A stretch of DNA of 64,000 nucleotides from [Haemophilus] felis (GTDB lineage Bacteria > Pseudomonadota > Gammaproteobacteria > Enterobacterales > Pasteurellaceae): assembly GCA_002015125.1 (NCBI GenBank), contig MUYB01000007.1:10254-74253 (forward strand). The letters run 5' to 3'. The notes beneath the pieces were generated by a model, which was given only the letters and a program-made list of their open reading frames with translations, did not search any database and was not told where the DNA came from. A program made the position numbers and the translations under genes. This document shows, piece after piece, positions 26,226 through 36,160 of the stretch; positions within the stretch are counted from its first letter, which is position 1; each line of letters opens with the position of its first letter.

Positions 26226-26315
26226 TGTGAAAGAGATCACGAAAAAGGCCAAATCAACCCCATTAAAAATGACCGAAACCACATAAAATCATAAAAATCA
26301 GGCAAAACGGTCATT
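26226..26315 (-). promoter_or_regulatory. fucA2-fucP control region: CRP-like box plus hairpin/operator
   Basis: TGTGAAAGAGATCACG (26226-26241) is base-for-base the same 16-mer as the box before fucI. Beyond it an inverted repeat has arms ATGACCGAA (26269-26277) and AAACGGTCAT (26305-26314), with the same distance from the CRP box as in fucI. The rest of the 26022-26507 gap is AT-rich and contains the divergent ccmA promoter region; no gene was seen. Confidence 0.65.
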
Positions 26316-26507
26316 ATTTTCAAACAAAACAGGCTTAATAAAATTAATTTTTCTTCCCTTAAATCTCACTCAAATCAAGTTGTCTTAAATCAAAAAAGAC
26401 CAAAATACACTCTAAAGAGGTAGGCATATTTGCTCTGCTAAGGCTTATTCCATACCTAGCCTTATGTTAAAATGTCGCCCTGACATTAACCTATCTCTCT
26501 CACATCA

Positions 26508-27146
26508 ATGCACTACCAATTAAAAACACAGCAGCTCGCTTGCCAGCGAGGCGATAACATTCTGTTTGAGCGCTTGAATTTAAATATTCAAAGTGGCGAT
26601 TTAGTGCAGATTGAAGGACCAAATGGTATTGGTAAAAGTAGTTTGCTGCGTATTTTAGTGGGCCTTTCTCAGCCTTTAGCGGGCGTGGTAACTTGGAATG
26701 GACAAGCTATCACTCAGCAACGGGAAGATTATCATTGCGCATTACTTTATCTGGGGCATCAAGCAGGAATAAAACCAGAACTTAGCCCTTGGGAGAATTT
26801 GGCCTTCTATCAAAAAATTTCCCCTTGTCAGCAAGGTAAAGAGGCCCTTTGGTCTGCCTTAGAAAAAGTAGGATTACTTGGTCGAGAGGATATTCCTAGT
26901 GGCTCATTGTCAGCAGGGCAACAACGTCGCATCGCTTTAGCTCGTTTATGGCTATCTCAAGCGCCGTTATGGATTTTAGATGAACCTTTTACCGCCATTG
27001 ATAAAAAAGGTGTAGAAGAACTAACATCGCTATTTGAAAAACAAACTAAGCAAGGGGGGATTGTGATCTTTACCAGTCATCAAAATATCCCTAGCCAGCA
27101 AGTTCAAGTGATTTCCTTGGCGCAATATAAACCAGTAGAAAAATAA
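26508..27146 (+). CDS. ccmA: Haem exporter ATPase CcmA
   Basis: 212 residues, ABC ATPase: Walker [13 protein letters not shown], signature [16 protein letters not shown], Walker [13 protein letters not shown]. With CcmB it powers the release of holo-CcmE from the CcmC complex in cytochrome c maturation. First gene of an intact, tightly packed nine-gene ccm operon (26508-33202) needed for NapB, NapC and other c-type cytochromes. Confidence 0.95.
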   Translation: MHYQLKTQQLACQRGDNILFERLNLNIQSGDLVQIEGPNGIGKSSLLRILVGLSQPLAGVVTWNGQAITQQREDYHCALLYLGHQAGIKPELSPWENLAFYQKISPCQQGKEALWSALEKVGLLGREDIPSGSLSAGQQRRIALARLWLSQAPLWILDEPFTAIDKKGVEELTSLFEKQTKQGGIVIFTSHQNIPSQQVQVISLAQYKPVEK

Positions 27147-27147
27147 T

Positions 27148-27813
27148 ATGCAGCTATTTGTCATCATAAAAAGAGAGCTTCAAATTGCCCAACGGAAACC
27201 AGCGGAAATTCTCAATCCTTTATGGTTCTTTCTGATTCTTATCGCGCTATTTCCTTTGTTAATTGGCCCAGAGCCAACATTGCTAGCGCGGATAGCCCCT
27301 GCCATCGCTTGGATTAGCGCGTTATTGTCCGCTTTATTATCTTTTGAACGTTTATTTCGAGATGATTTTCTAGACGGTTCACTGGAACAATTAATGCTAA
27401 TAAATCAACCCTTGGCGTTGATCTCATTAGCAAAAGTGATCGCTCATTGGCTGCTAACTGGGTTGCCCTTAATTCTCTTATCGCCGATAGCCGCATTACT
27501 GCTTTCATTAGAAGTTCATATATGGTGGGCGTTAGTTCTAACCCTACTATTAGGTACGCCGATTTTCAGTTGTATTGGTGCAATTGGCGTGGCTTTAACT
27601 GTGAGATTGCGTAAAGGCGGGGTGCTATTAAGCTTACTGATTTTACCCTTATTTATTCCCGTGCTAATTTTTTCCGCTGCTGTGCTAGATGCTGCAAATC
27701 TCAATTTGCCTTATTCGGGACAGCTAGCGATGTTAGGCGCAATGTTAGCCGCCGCATTAACATTATCGCCTTTTGCCATTGCAGCGGCGTTACGCATTAG
27801 TTTAGATCAATAA
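27148..27813 (+). CDS. ccmB: Haem exporter membrane protein CcmB
   Basis: 221 residues with six hydrophobic segments, starting one base after the ccmA stop. The beginning LFVIIKRELQIAQRKPAEILNPLWFF is the CcmB pattern. It pairs with CcmA and CcmC in the inner membrane. Confidence 0.94.
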   Translation: MQLFVIIKRELQIAQRKPAEILNPLWFFLILIALFPLLIGPEPTLLARIAPAIAWISALLSALLSFERLFRDDFLDGSLEQLMLINQPLALISLAKVIAHWLLTGLPLILLSPIAALLLSLEVHIWWALVLTLLLGTPIFSCIGAIGVALTVRLRKGGVLLSLLILPLFIPVLIFSAAVLDAANLNLPYSGQLAMLGAMLAAALTLSPFAIAAALRISLDQ

Positions 27814-27824
27814 AGGAACACATT

Positions 27825-28577
27825 ATGTGGAAATGGCTACATTCCTACGCAAAATCAGAAACACAATATTATTTATGCGCTAAATTTCTACCGCCCACTG
27901 CCTTTCTTAGCGTTGTTTTATTAAGCGTGGGACTGGTGTGGGGGCTGGCCTATGCTCCCGCAGATTATCAGCAAGGCAATAGTTTTCGCATTATGTATAT
28001 TCATGTACCAACGGCGATTTGGTCTATGGGAATTTATGCTTCCATGGCAATGGCTACCTTTGTTGCCTTAGTTTGGCAGCTGCGCCAAGCGCATTGGGCG
28101 ATGATTGCCATGGCGCCAATTGGCACAGTGTTTACTTTGATTACCTTAGTAACAGGCGCTATTTGGGGTAAACCTATGTGGGGGACTTGGTGGGTTTGGG
28201 ACGCGCGTTTAACCTCAGAACTTATTTTGTTGTTTTTATACTTAGGTGTTATTGCTCTCTATTCTGCCTTTAATCATCCTCAGGTTGGAGCAAAAGCAGC
28301 GGGAATCTTATGTTTAGTGGGCGTGGTGAATCTGCCTATTATTCACTTTTCCGTAGAATGGTGGAATACCCTACACCAAGGCGCAAGTATCACAAAATTC
28401 CAAAAGCCTTCCATTGCAACACCTATGCTGATCCCACTAATTTTGTGTATTTTTGGCTTTTTATTTCTCTATGTGTTCTTAACCTTGATCCGCTACCGTA
28501 ACCAACTATTGAAAGAAGAAAGTCAACGTCCTTGGGTGAGGGCGTTAGTTAATACAACAATAAACAAACAATCTTAA
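27825..28577 (+). CDS. ccmC: Haem-handling protein CcmC
   Basis: 250 residues, six membrane helices, with the periplasmic WWD motif (WGKPMWGTWWVWDARLTSE) and conserved His residues flanking it (IMYIHVPTAIW, IHFSVEWWNTLHQG). It loads haem onto CcmE. The second WWD gene of the operon is ccmF. Confidence 0.96.
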   Translation: MWKWLHSYAKSETQYYLCAKFLPPTAFLSVVLLSVGLVWGLAYAPADYQQGNSFRIMYIHVPTAIWSMGIYASMAMATFVALVWQLRQAHWAMIAMAPIGTVFTLITLVTGAIWGKPMWGTWWVWDARLTSELILLFLYLGVIALYSAFNHPQVGAKAAGILCLVGVVNLPIIHFSVEWWNTLHQGASITKFQKPSIATPMLIPLILCIFGFLFLYVFLTLIRYRNQLLKEESQRPWVRALVNTTINKQS

Positions 28578-28590
28578 TTCGGGGGAAACC

Positions 28591-28794
28591 ATGTTTTTTT
28601 CAACTTGGCAAGATTTTTTCCAAATGGGCGGATACGGATTTTATGTCTGGCTCGCTTACGGCCTTAGCCTGCTCTGTATTGTTGCATTGGTGGTGCAATC
28701 TTTATTAGAAAAAAGATCAATTATGAAAGCAATATCACAGCAACAACAACGTGAAAAACGTTTGCAGCAAGTACAACAGCGAGGTCAGCTATGA
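28591..28794 (+). CDS. ccmD: CcmD, small membrane subunit
   Basis: 67 residues with one helix ([21 protein letters not shown]) and a basic, Gln-rich tail ([16 protein letters not shown]). The start [20 protein letters not shown] is typical. It helps release holo-CcmE. Its 3' end overlaps ccmE by 4 bases. Confidence 0.93.
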   Translation: MFFSTWQDFFQMGGYGFYVWLAYGLSLLCIVALVVQSLLEKRSIMKAISQQQQREKRLQQVQQRGQL

Positions 28795-29312
28795 CGCCAA
28801 GACGTAAATCAAGAATAACCGTAGTGTTATTTGTGCTACTCGGACTTTCTATCGCCTGTGCGTTAATTCTCTATGCCCTGCGCCAAAATATTGATTTATT
28901 TTATACGCCGACAGAAGTGATTTACGGTAAAAATAACGATGCCAACACAAAACCACAGGTAGGACAACGTATTCGCATCGGCGGTATGGTGGTTGAAGGT
29001 TCGGTGCAACGGGATCCGCAAAGCCTCAAAGTGCGATTCGATTTAAACGATATTGGCCCTGCGGTGAGCGTGGAATACGAGGGCATTTTGCCCGATTTAT
29101 TCCGTGAGGGGCAGGGCATTGTGGCACAAGGCATTTTAATTACACCGACCTTGTTACAGGCCAATGAAGTGTTAGCGAAGCACGATGAAAATTATGTGCC
29201 ACCAGAATTGGGCGAACAAATGCAAAAAGTGCATAAACCCATGGGAATTTCTGATTTAACAGAAGAAAGTGAGCGTGATCGCCAACAAAAACGACAAGAA
29301 GGTCAACAATGA
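28791..29312 (+). CDS. ccmE: Haem chaperone CcmE
   Basis: 173 residues: an N-terminal membrane anchor ([20 protein letters not shown]) and a periplasmic OB-fold domain. The haem-attaching His lies in [13 protein letters not shown], the canonical H-x-x-x-Y motif. It carries haem from CcmC to CcmF/H. It overlaps ccmD and ccmF by ATGA-type junctions. Confidence 0.96.
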   Translation: MTPRRKSRITVVLFVLLGLSIACALILYALRQNIDLFYTPTEVIYGKNNDANTKPQVGQRIRIGGMVVEGSVQRDPQSLKVRFDLNDIGPAVSVEYEGILPDLFREGQGIVAQGILITPTLLQANEVLAKHDENYVPPELGEQMQKVHKPMGISDLTEESERDRQQKRQEGQQ

Positions 29313-31276
29313 TCCCAGAGTTAGGCAATTACGCCCTTGCACTTAGCCTTGCTATTGCCATGTTATTAGCTATTTTTCCGTTGTGGGGCGCAAGCAAAAA
29401 TGATTCCCTGTATATGGCTTTGGCGCGTCCTATGACTTACGCCTTGTTTCTTAGCCTGAGCGTGGCCTTTTGCGCGTTATTTTATCTCTTTGCGGTGAAC
29501 GACTTCTCCGTGCAATATGTGGTTAATAATTCAAATAGTCGTCTACCGTTACAATATCGTTTATCTGCGGTTTGGGGATCTCATGAAGGATCTTTATTAC
29601 TTTGGATTTGGCTATTGAGTTTATGGAGCTTGGCGGTAGCAAAATTTAGTAAAGCGCTACCACAAGAAGCCGTTGCTCGGGTGCTTGGAGTGATGGGGAT
29701 TATTAGCATCGGTTTTTTAATCTTTGTTTTATTTACCTCAAATCCTTTTGAACGCACTTTCCCTAATTTCCCTGTGGACGGTAAAGAACTCAATCCCTTA
29801 TTACAAGATGTGGGATTAATTTTTCATCCACCGCTGTTGTATATGGGGTATGTGGGCTTTTCTGTGGCTTTTGCATTTTCTATCGCTTCTTTAATCAATG
29901 GCAAACTTGATACCGCTTGGGCAAGATGGTCGCGCCCTTGGACCATGGCGGCTTGGATTTTCCTTACCCTTGGTATTGTGCTTGGTTCATGGTGGGCTTA
30001 TTACGAATTGGGCTGGGGCGGTTGGTGGTTCTGGGATCCTGTAGAAAATGCCTCCCTTATGCCTTGGATGGCTGGTACAGCTTTGCTTCATTCCCTTGCC
30101 GTAACGGAAAAACGAGGTTCTTTCAAAGCTTGGACGGTATTGCTTGCCATTCTTGCATTCTCCCTTTGTTTGTTGGGTACTTTTCTGGTGCGTTCAGGCA
30201 TTTTAGTTTCCGTCCATGCTTTTGCTTCAGATCCAACACGCGGGCTGTATATTTTGGCTTATTTAGTCATCATTATTGGTGGTTCATTGCTTTTATATGC
30301 TTACAAAGGGAGTCAAATTCGCTCTCGTGATAATGCGGAGCGTTTCTCACGAGAAACCATATTATTGGCTAATAATATTTTATTAATGAGTGCGTTAAGC
30401 ATTGTGTTTATTGGCACCTTGCTCCCTTTGGTACATAAACAGCTTGGTTTAGGAACAATTTCTGTAGGCGCACCATTTTTTGATCAAATGTTTCTTATCA
30501 TTATGATTCCATTTTCCTTGCTGTTAGGTATTGGGCCGTTGGTGAAATGGCGTAGAGATCAATTCTCCGCCATTCGCTTACCGGCGCTAATTAGCTTGAT
30601 CATAATGTTAGTGGCTGGTTTTGTTCTACCTTATTGGCTACAAGATCAACTTAGTGTTAGCGCCGTCTTGGGCGTTATGATGTCTGTGTTTATCTTGCTA
30701 CTTAGCCTCTATGAACTTCATCAACGTGCTTCTTACCGCCAATCCTTTTGGCAAGGTATCTTCAAACTTTCTCGCTCTCATTGGGGAATGGTGTTTGCAC
30801 ATTTGGGCGTAGCAATGACAGTTTGGGGCATCGCCTTTAGCCAAAATTACAGTATCGAACGAGATGTACGTATGCGCGTTGGCGATACCCTAGAGATAGG
30901 TGCTTATCAATTTACCTTTCAAGGTATTAGCGAATCTAAGGGCGCTAACTATGAAGGCGGTAAAGCCCAAATTGATATTCATAAAAATGGGCAATTTGAA
31001 ACCACTTTATTTGCAGAAAAACGTTTTTACACTGTAAGTAAAATGTCTATGACAGAAGCTGCAATTGATTGGGGATTCAGTCGAGATCTCTATGTGGCGC
31101 TGGGGGAAAGTTTGGGCAACGATGCTTGGGCGTTACGTTTGTACTATAAACCTTTTATTCGTTGGATTTGGTTTGGCGGAGTGTTTATGGCGTTAGGTGG
31201 AATGCTCTGTTTATTCGATCGGCGCTACCGCTTTTCAAAATTGAAATTTATTACTTCAGCTTATTCTCAGAAATAA
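29309..31276 (+). CDS. ccmF: Haem lyase subunit CcmF
   Basis: 655 residues, about 15 hydrophobic segments, with the WWD domain ([23 protein letters not shown]) and surrounding His residues ([20 protein letters not shown]). With CcmH/I it attaches haem to the apocytochrome CxxCH motif. Confidence 0.97.
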   Translation: MIPELGNYALALSLAIAMLLAIFPLWGASKNDSLYMALARPMTYALFLSLSVAFCALFYLFAVNDFSVQYVVNNSNSRLPLQYRLSAVWGSHEGSLLLWIWLLSLWSLAVAKFSKALPQEAVARVLGVMGIISIGFLIFVLFTSNPFERTFPNFPVDGKELNPLLQDVGLIFHPPLLYMGYVGFSVAFAFSIASLINGKLDTAWARWSRPWTMAAWIFLTLGIVLGSWWAYYELGWGGWWFWDPVENASLMPWMAGTALLHSLAVTEKRGSFKAWTVLLAILAFSLCLLGTFLVRSGILVSVHAFASDPTRGLYILAYLVIIIGGSLLLYAYKGSQIRSRDNAERFSRETILLANNILLMSALSIVFIGTLLPLVHKQLGLGTISVGAPFFDQMFLIIMIPFSLLLGIGPLVKWRRDQFSAIRLPALISLIIMLVAGFVLPYWLQDQLSVSAVLGVMMSVFILLLSLYELHQRASYRQSFWQGIFKLSRSHWGMVFAHLGVAMTVWGIAFSQNYSIERDVRMRVGDTLEIGAYQFTFQGISESKGANYEGGKAQIDIHKNGQFETTLFAEKRFYTVSKMSMTEAAIDWGFSRDLYVALGESLGNDAWALRLYYKPFIRWIWFGGVFMALGGMLCLFDRRYRFSKLKFITSAYSQK

Positions 31277-31278
31277 TT

Positions 31279-31824
31279 ATGCATAAAAAATATTTTGTAC
31301 CACTATTCCTTTTTATTGCTTTTGTTTTAGTTGCCATTGTGCAATTACAGCGCAATGCGCAAGGTGAAGATCCCAAAGCGCTAGAATCTGCGCTAATAGG
31401 TAAGGTGGTTCCCTTACAAAAAATGGAAGATTTATTTAACAATCAGCCATTAAGCACGCAAATCTTTCGACAAGGTAAACCGTTCTTACTGAATGTATGG
31501 GCCACTTGGTGTCCAACTTGCTATGCCGAGCATCAATATCTCAATGAACTTGCCGCACAGGGGATTACTATCATCGGATTGAATTATAAAGATAGCAGCG
31601 AAAAAGCGATTAAATGGTTAAAAGATTTAGGCAATCCTTACCAAGTTGTGATTAAAGATGAAAAAGGCTCTCTCGGTTTAGATTTAGGGGTTTATGGCGC
31701 CCCTGAAACCTTTATCGTGGACGCTAAAGGTGTGATTCATCACAGACATATTGGCGATGTGAATGCCAATACTTGGCAACAGAAATTACTGCCAATTTAT
31801 CAAAAATTGCAGGTGCAACCATGA
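31279..31824 (+). CDS. ccmG: Thiol:disulfide interchange protein CcmG/DsbE
   Basis: 181 residues from the ATG at 31279, just after the ccmF stop (a longer frame overlaps ccmF). Membrane-anchored thioredoxin fold with active site WCPTC in NVWATWCPTCYAEH and the cis-Pro loop GAPETFIVD. It keeps apocytochrome cysteines reduced. Confidence 0.95.
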   Translation: MHKKYFVPLFLFIAFVLVAIVQLQRNAQGEDPKALESALIGKVVPLQKMEDLFNNQPLSTQIFRQGKPFLLNVWATWCPTCYAEHQYLNELAAQGITIIGLNYKDSSEKAIKWLKDLGNPYQVVIKDEKGSLGLDLGVYGAPETFIVDAKGVIHHRHIGDVNANTWQQKLLPIYQKLQVQP

Positions 31825-32315
31825 TAAGAAAACTCTGCTTATTCCTGATCGGTTTATGCTTTTTGAATAATGGTTTCACGGCCATTGAAGCTAGACAATT
31901 TGCTTCGCCACAACAGGAAAAAAATTATCATACCCTGACCCAAGAACTACGTTGTCCACAATGTCAGAACAATAATATTGCAGACTCAAATGCAACTATT
32001 GCAGTTGATATGCGGGATAAAGTCTTTGAATTGTTACAACAGGGTTATAACAAGCAACAAGTGGTAGATTATATGGTGGCTCGCTACGGGAATTTTGTTA
32101 CTTATGATCCGCCTTTAACGCCAGCTACGGCAATTTTATGGTTAGCGCCGCTTAGTCTGATTCTGTTTGGCATTTTGCTTGTTTGGCGACGTAATAAATC
32201 CTCCAAAAATACAACAACAATGGAAGACAAAAAGATAAACAATCAATTAAGTAACGAAGAACAACAACGTTTACAACGTCTTCTTAATACTTCACCAAGA
32301 GAAAAACAACAATGA
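31821..32315 (+). CDS. ccmH: Cytochrome c maturation thioreductase CcmH
   Basis: 164 residues from the ATG at 31821, which overlaps the ccmG stop (ATGA). A signal peptide is followed by the LRCPQCQN redox motif and a C-terminal membrane anchor (LAPLSLILFGILLVWRR). This is the short CcmH (CcmL/NrfF-like); the TPR part is encoded separately as the next gene. Confidence 0.93.
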   Translation: MIRKLCLFLIGLCFLNNGFTAIEARQFASPQQEKNYHTLTQELRCPQCQNNNIADSNATIAVDMRDKVFELLQQGYNKQQVVDYMVARYGNFVTYDPPLTPATAILWLAPLSLILFGILLVWRRNKSSKNTTTMEDKKINNQLSNEEQQRLQRLLNTSPREKQQ

Positions 32316-33202
32316 TATTTTGGTTAATGATTGGCTTATTCACATTTATTATTGCTTTAGTCTGCTTTTCTCCATTACTTGTTCGAGAAAAAATGGCTCT
32401 AGCGCCGCAGCGTGATGCTTTGAATAAGAGTCTATATTTTCAACGTTTACAAGAAATAGAGCAGGATTCAACACTGGGCTTATTGGATAATACAGAACAA
32501 GCTAAAATTGAGTTACAAAGATCCTTATTAGATGATATTCCTGTTTTAAACTCAGAGCACACAGAGAAGCAGAAGCCAAAAAAGGCACAGGGTTATATTT
32601 GGTTTTTGTCTGGTTTTTTAAGCCTGTTAATTGTCGCTAGCTTAATTTATTTCAAAGTTGGTGCTTGGCAAGCAGAGCAACAATTACAGCATATTGCAGG
32701 TAAGTTAGAACATTTTCAACAACGTGCACAACAAGAAGCGACCCAGCCACTTACAGAACAAGAGCTTTCGCAATTTGCTTTGTCGTTACGTCAGCATCTG
32801 CAGCAGTATCCTCAAGATGCCCATAGTTGGTGGCAATTAGGTCAAATTGGTATGAATCTTAATAACCCTCAATTGGCGCTAGATAGCTATCAAAAAGCCC
32901 ATCAACTTATGCCGAATAATGTGGAGTATCAATTATCTTATGCGCGGATTTTGATGTTTTCAGATGATCCTAGCGATAAATCTCAAGGAGAAAACTTGTT
33001 AAAACAAGTTATCCGACAAGATCATAGCAATTTAGATGCTTTAGGATTACTGGCTTTTCATTATTTTGAGAAGGAAAACTACAAAATGGCAGCCTCAACT
33101 TGGGAGATAATGTTAAAGCTAATTGCCACAGATGACCCGAGATATAAACTCATCGAACGCAGTAAAAATGCGGCATTAGCGGCGGAGAACAAAGGGGATT
33201 AG
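32312..33202 (+). CDS. ccmI: CcmI-type TPR apocytochrome chaperone
   Basis: 296 residues, two N-terminal membrane helices (LMIGLFTFIIALVCFSPLL and FLSGFLSLLIVASLIYFK), then TPR-like helices (HSWWQLGQIGMNLNNPQLALDSYQKA, YQLSYARILMFSD). It corresponds to the C-terminal half of E. coli CcmH (CcmI/CycH) and presents apocytochrome to the lyase. It overlaps ccmH by four bases and ends the operon. Confidence 0.88.
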   Translation: MIFWLMIGLFTFIIALVCFSPLLVREKMALAPQRDALNKSLYFQRLQEIEQDSTLGLLDNTEQAKIELQRSLLDDIPVLNSEHTEKQKPKKAQGYIWFLSGFLSLLIVASLIYFKVGAWQAEQQLQHIAGKLEHFQQRAQQEATQPLTEQELSQFALSLRQHLQQYPQDAHSWWQLGQIGMNLNNPQLALDSYQKAHQLMPNNVEYQLSYARILMFSDDPSDKSQGENLLKQVIRQDHSNLDALGLLAFHYFEKENYKMAASTWEIMLKLIATDDPRYKLIERSKNAALAAENKGD

Positions 33203-33245
33203 GTTAAGATATTGATATTTTAGTTTTGCGTTCTTCTTTAAAATA

Positions 33246-33272
33246 GAAAGCCCTCAATTGATGAGGGCTTTC
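33246..33272. terminator. Bidirectional terminator between ccmI and fba
   Basis: GAAAGCCCTCA / TGAGGGCTTTC stem, 43 bp after ccmI and 20 bp past the fba stop on the minus strand. Confidence 0.75.
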
Positions 33273-33291
33273 GCAATATCAGAATTAAGAA

Positions 33292-34371
33292 TTAAAGTAC
33301 ATCAATACAATTTAAGTCTTCGAAAGATTGTTCTAAGCGTTTAGACATAGACTCTTCCATTTTGCGTAACCACACACGTGGGTCGTAGTATTTTTTGTTT
33401 GGTGCATCAGGACCTTCAGGGTTGCCTAATTGACCTTGTAAATAATCTTTATTGGCATTGTAGAATTTCAAGATACCGTCCCAAGATGCCCATTGAGTAT
33501 CGGTGTCGATGTTCATTTTGATCGCACCGTAGCTGATTGCTTCGCGGATTTCTTCACGGCTTGAACCAGAACCACCGTGGAATACGAAGTTGATTGATTT
33601 CGCTGGAAGATTACGTTCTTTAGACACGAATTCTTGTGAAGCACCTAAAATAGACGGTTTTAATTTTACGTTACCTGGTTTATAAACGCCGTGTACGTTA
33701 CCGAATGCGGCTGCAACGGTGAAACGTGGGCTAACTGGGTTTAATGAATCGTAAACGAATAATACGTCTGCCGGTTGAGTATATAAACGTGATTCATCCA
33801 CATCGCTGTTATCTACGCCATCTTCTTCACCACCGGTGATACCGATTTCGATTTCTAAGGTCATTCCCATTTTGCTCATACGGGCAAGGTAGCCTTTACA
33901 GATTTCCATATTTTCTTCCATTGGCTCTTCAGAAAGGTCGATCATATGAGAAGAGAATAATGGCTTGCCTGTTTCAGCGAAGTGTTTTTCACCTGCGTCT
34001 AACAAGCCGTCGATCCAAGGAAGTAATTTTTTCGCTGCATGGTCAGTGTGTAAAATCACAGGAACACCATATTCTGCAGCTAATTGATGTACATGTTTTG
34101 CACCAGCAATGGCACCTAACACATCCGCGCGAGCACCGCTAGCAGGTTTGATACCTTTACCTGCATAGAATTGTGCACCGCCGTTGGAGAATTGAATAAT
34201 TACAGGCGCTTTAACGCGAGCGGCTGTTTCTAATACTGCGTTAACAGAATCTGAACCCACGCAGTTTACCGCTGGGATTGCGAAATTGTTTTCTTTTGCG
34301 TATGCGAATACTTTTTGAACATCATCACCAGTAAGCACGCCAGGTTTTACAAGATCTAATAATTTAGCCAT
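33292..34371 (-). CDS. fba: Fructose-bisphosphate aldolase, class II
   Basis: 359 residues, matching E. coli FbaA in length. Zinc and substrate motifs are VILHTDHAAKK, LEIEIGITGGEEDG, FVFHGGSGSSREEI and NIDTDTQWA. It cleaves fructose-1,6-bisphosphate in glycolysis. It follows pgk with a 59-bp gap that contains a REP-like hairpin. Confidence 0.97.
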   Translation of the reverse strand: MAKLLDLVKPGVLTGDDVQKVFAYAKENNFAIPAVNCVGSDSVNAVLETAARVKAPVIIQFSNGGAQFYAGKGIKPASGARADVLGAIAGAKHVHQLAAEYGVPVILHTDHAAKKLLPWIDGLLDAGEKHFAETGKPLFSSHMIDLSEEPMEENMEICKGYLARMSKMGMTLEIEIGITGGEEDGVDNSDVDESRLYTQPADVLFVYDSLNPVSPRFTVAAAFGNVHGVYKPGNVKLKPSILGASQEFVSKERNLPAKSINFVFHGGSGSSREEIREAISYGAIKMNIDTDTQWASWDGILKFYNANKDYLQGQLGNPEGPDAPNKKYYDPRVWLRKMEESMSKRLEQSFEDLNCIDVL

Positions 34372-34392
34372 TTTGAGTTTCCTTCTTTATAA

Positions 34393-34418
34393 ATGGGCGT
34401 ATGCAATACGCCCCTACA
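34393..34418. repeat. REP-like palindrome between pgk and fba
   Basis: ATGGGCGTATGCAATACGCC followed by CCTACA; on the minus strand it reads TGTAGGGGCGTATTGCATACG..., the same TGTAG-headed hairpin pattern as the repeats in the fuc operon. Confidence 0.7.
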
Positions 34419-34430
34419 ATTTAATTGAAA

Positions 34431-35594
34431 TTAGCCATTCGCACGTTTTTCAAGAATTTCTACCGCCGGTAATACTTTGCCTTCAACGAATTCTAAGAAG
34501 GCGCCACCGCCAGTGGAAATGTAAGAAATTTTATCTTTGATACCGAATAAATCGATTGCTGCTAAGGTGTCGCCACCGCCTGCAATAGAGAAAGCGTCAC
34601 TGTTTGCAATAGCATGAGAAATGATTTCAGTGCCTTTGCGGAAGTTCGGGAATTCAAATACGCCCACAGGACCGTTCCAAAGAATGGTTTTTGCGTTTTT
34701 GATGATTTCTGCAAGTTGTGCAGCGGATTTATCACCAATATCAAAAATAGATTCGTCGTCTTGTACTTGATCTACGGCTTTTTCGGTTGCTGCGGCAGTT
34801 TCAGAGAATTCTAAACCAACACGAACATCTACTGGCACAGGAATATCGGTGCTTGCGGCAAGGTTTTTCGCCACAGGAATTAAATCTTCTTCGTAAAGTG
34901 ATTTACCAACGTTATGACCCGCTGCGGCGATAAAGGTGTTAGCGATACCGCCACCGACGATAATTTGGTCAGCAATTTTAGAAAGTGAATTTAATACTTC
35001 TAATTTGGTTGATACTTTTGAACCACCTACAATTGCCACCATCGGACGAGCTGGCTCTTTTAATGCTTTACCAAGGGCATCTAATTCTGCTGCTAACAAT
35101 GGACCTGCACAAGCTACGGGCGCGTACTCTGCTACGCCATAAGTTGAAGCTTGGGCTCGGTGTGCAGTACCGAAAGCGTCCATCACAAATACATCGCAAA
35201 GTGCAGCGTATTTTTTACCTAACTCAGGATCATTTTTCTTTTCACCTTTGTTGATACGCACGTTTTCTAACACAACGATTTCGCCTTGATTTACTTCAAC
35301 GCCGTCTAAATAATCACGCACTAAACGCACTGGCACATCTAAATGTGCGTTTAAATAATCCACCACAGGTTTGAGTGAACTTGCTTCATCAAACTCACCT
35401 TCAGTTGGACGACCTAAGTGAGAAGTTACCATCACTTTAGCGCCTTTCTCTAAAGCTAGTTTTAAAGTTGGGATTGTGGCACGGATACGCGCATCAGAAG
35501 TTACTTTACCGTCTTTTACTGGCACATTAAGATCGGCACGAATAAAGACTCGTTTACCGCTTAAATCTAGGTCTGTCATTTTAATTACGGACAT
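34431..35594 (-). CDS. pgk: Phosphoglycerate kinase
   Basis: 387 residues. Hallmarks are [43 protein letters not shown] and the closing [16 protein letters not shown] with [13 protein letters not shown]. It makes ATP from 1,3-bisphosphoglycerate. First gene of pgk-fba; two tandem promoters produced by a 45-bp duplication appear upstream. Confidence 0.98.
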   Translation of the reverse strand: MSVIKMTDLDLSGKRVFIRADLNVPVKDGKVTSDARIRATIPTLKLALEKGAKVMVTSHLGRPTEGEFDEASSLKPVVDYLNAHLDVPVRLVRDYLDGVEVNQGEIVVLENVRINKGEKKNDPELGKKYAALCDVFVMDAFGTAHRAQASTYGVAEYAPVACAGPLLAAELDALGKALKEPARPMVAIVGGSKVSTKLEVLNSLSKIADQIIVGGGIANTFIAAAGHNVGKSLYEEDLIPVAKNLAASTDIPVPVDVRVGLEFSETAAATEKAVDQVQDDESIFDIGDKSAAQLAEIIKNAKTILWNGPVGVFEFPNFRKGTEIISHAIANSDAFSIAGGGDTLAAIDLFGIKDKISYISTGGGAFLEFVEGKVLPAVEILEKRANG

Positions 35595-35610
35595 TTTTGT
35601 TTCCTCTTGA

Positions 35611-35705
35611 AATAGTTAAAATTAAAAGTGTTTAAAATTCAAAATCGTCTCGTATAATAGTTAAAATTAAAAGTGTTTAAAATTCAAAATCGTCTCGTAT
35701 TATAG
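35611..35705 (-). repeat. Perfect 45-bp tandem duplication carrying the pgk promoter
   Basis: The 45-bp unit at 35611-35655 (starting AATAGTTAAAATTAAAAGTG) is repeated exactly at 35656-35700. On the minus strand the outer copy ends in TATAAT (35700-35705 region) with TTACAA 17 bp upstream; the inner copy has TATTAT. The duplication therefore gives two in-line -10 elements ahead of pgk. Confidence 0.85.
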
Positions 35706-35735
35706 CGCGTTATGGGTTGTCTTGTAATGGTTTAG

Positions 35736-36095
<360 letters not shown>

Positions 36096-36160
36096 TTAAA
36101 TTAAGACTCCAATTAATTTTTACACTTAAACCCAAGTCTAACTGGTGCAAAAACAAAAGG

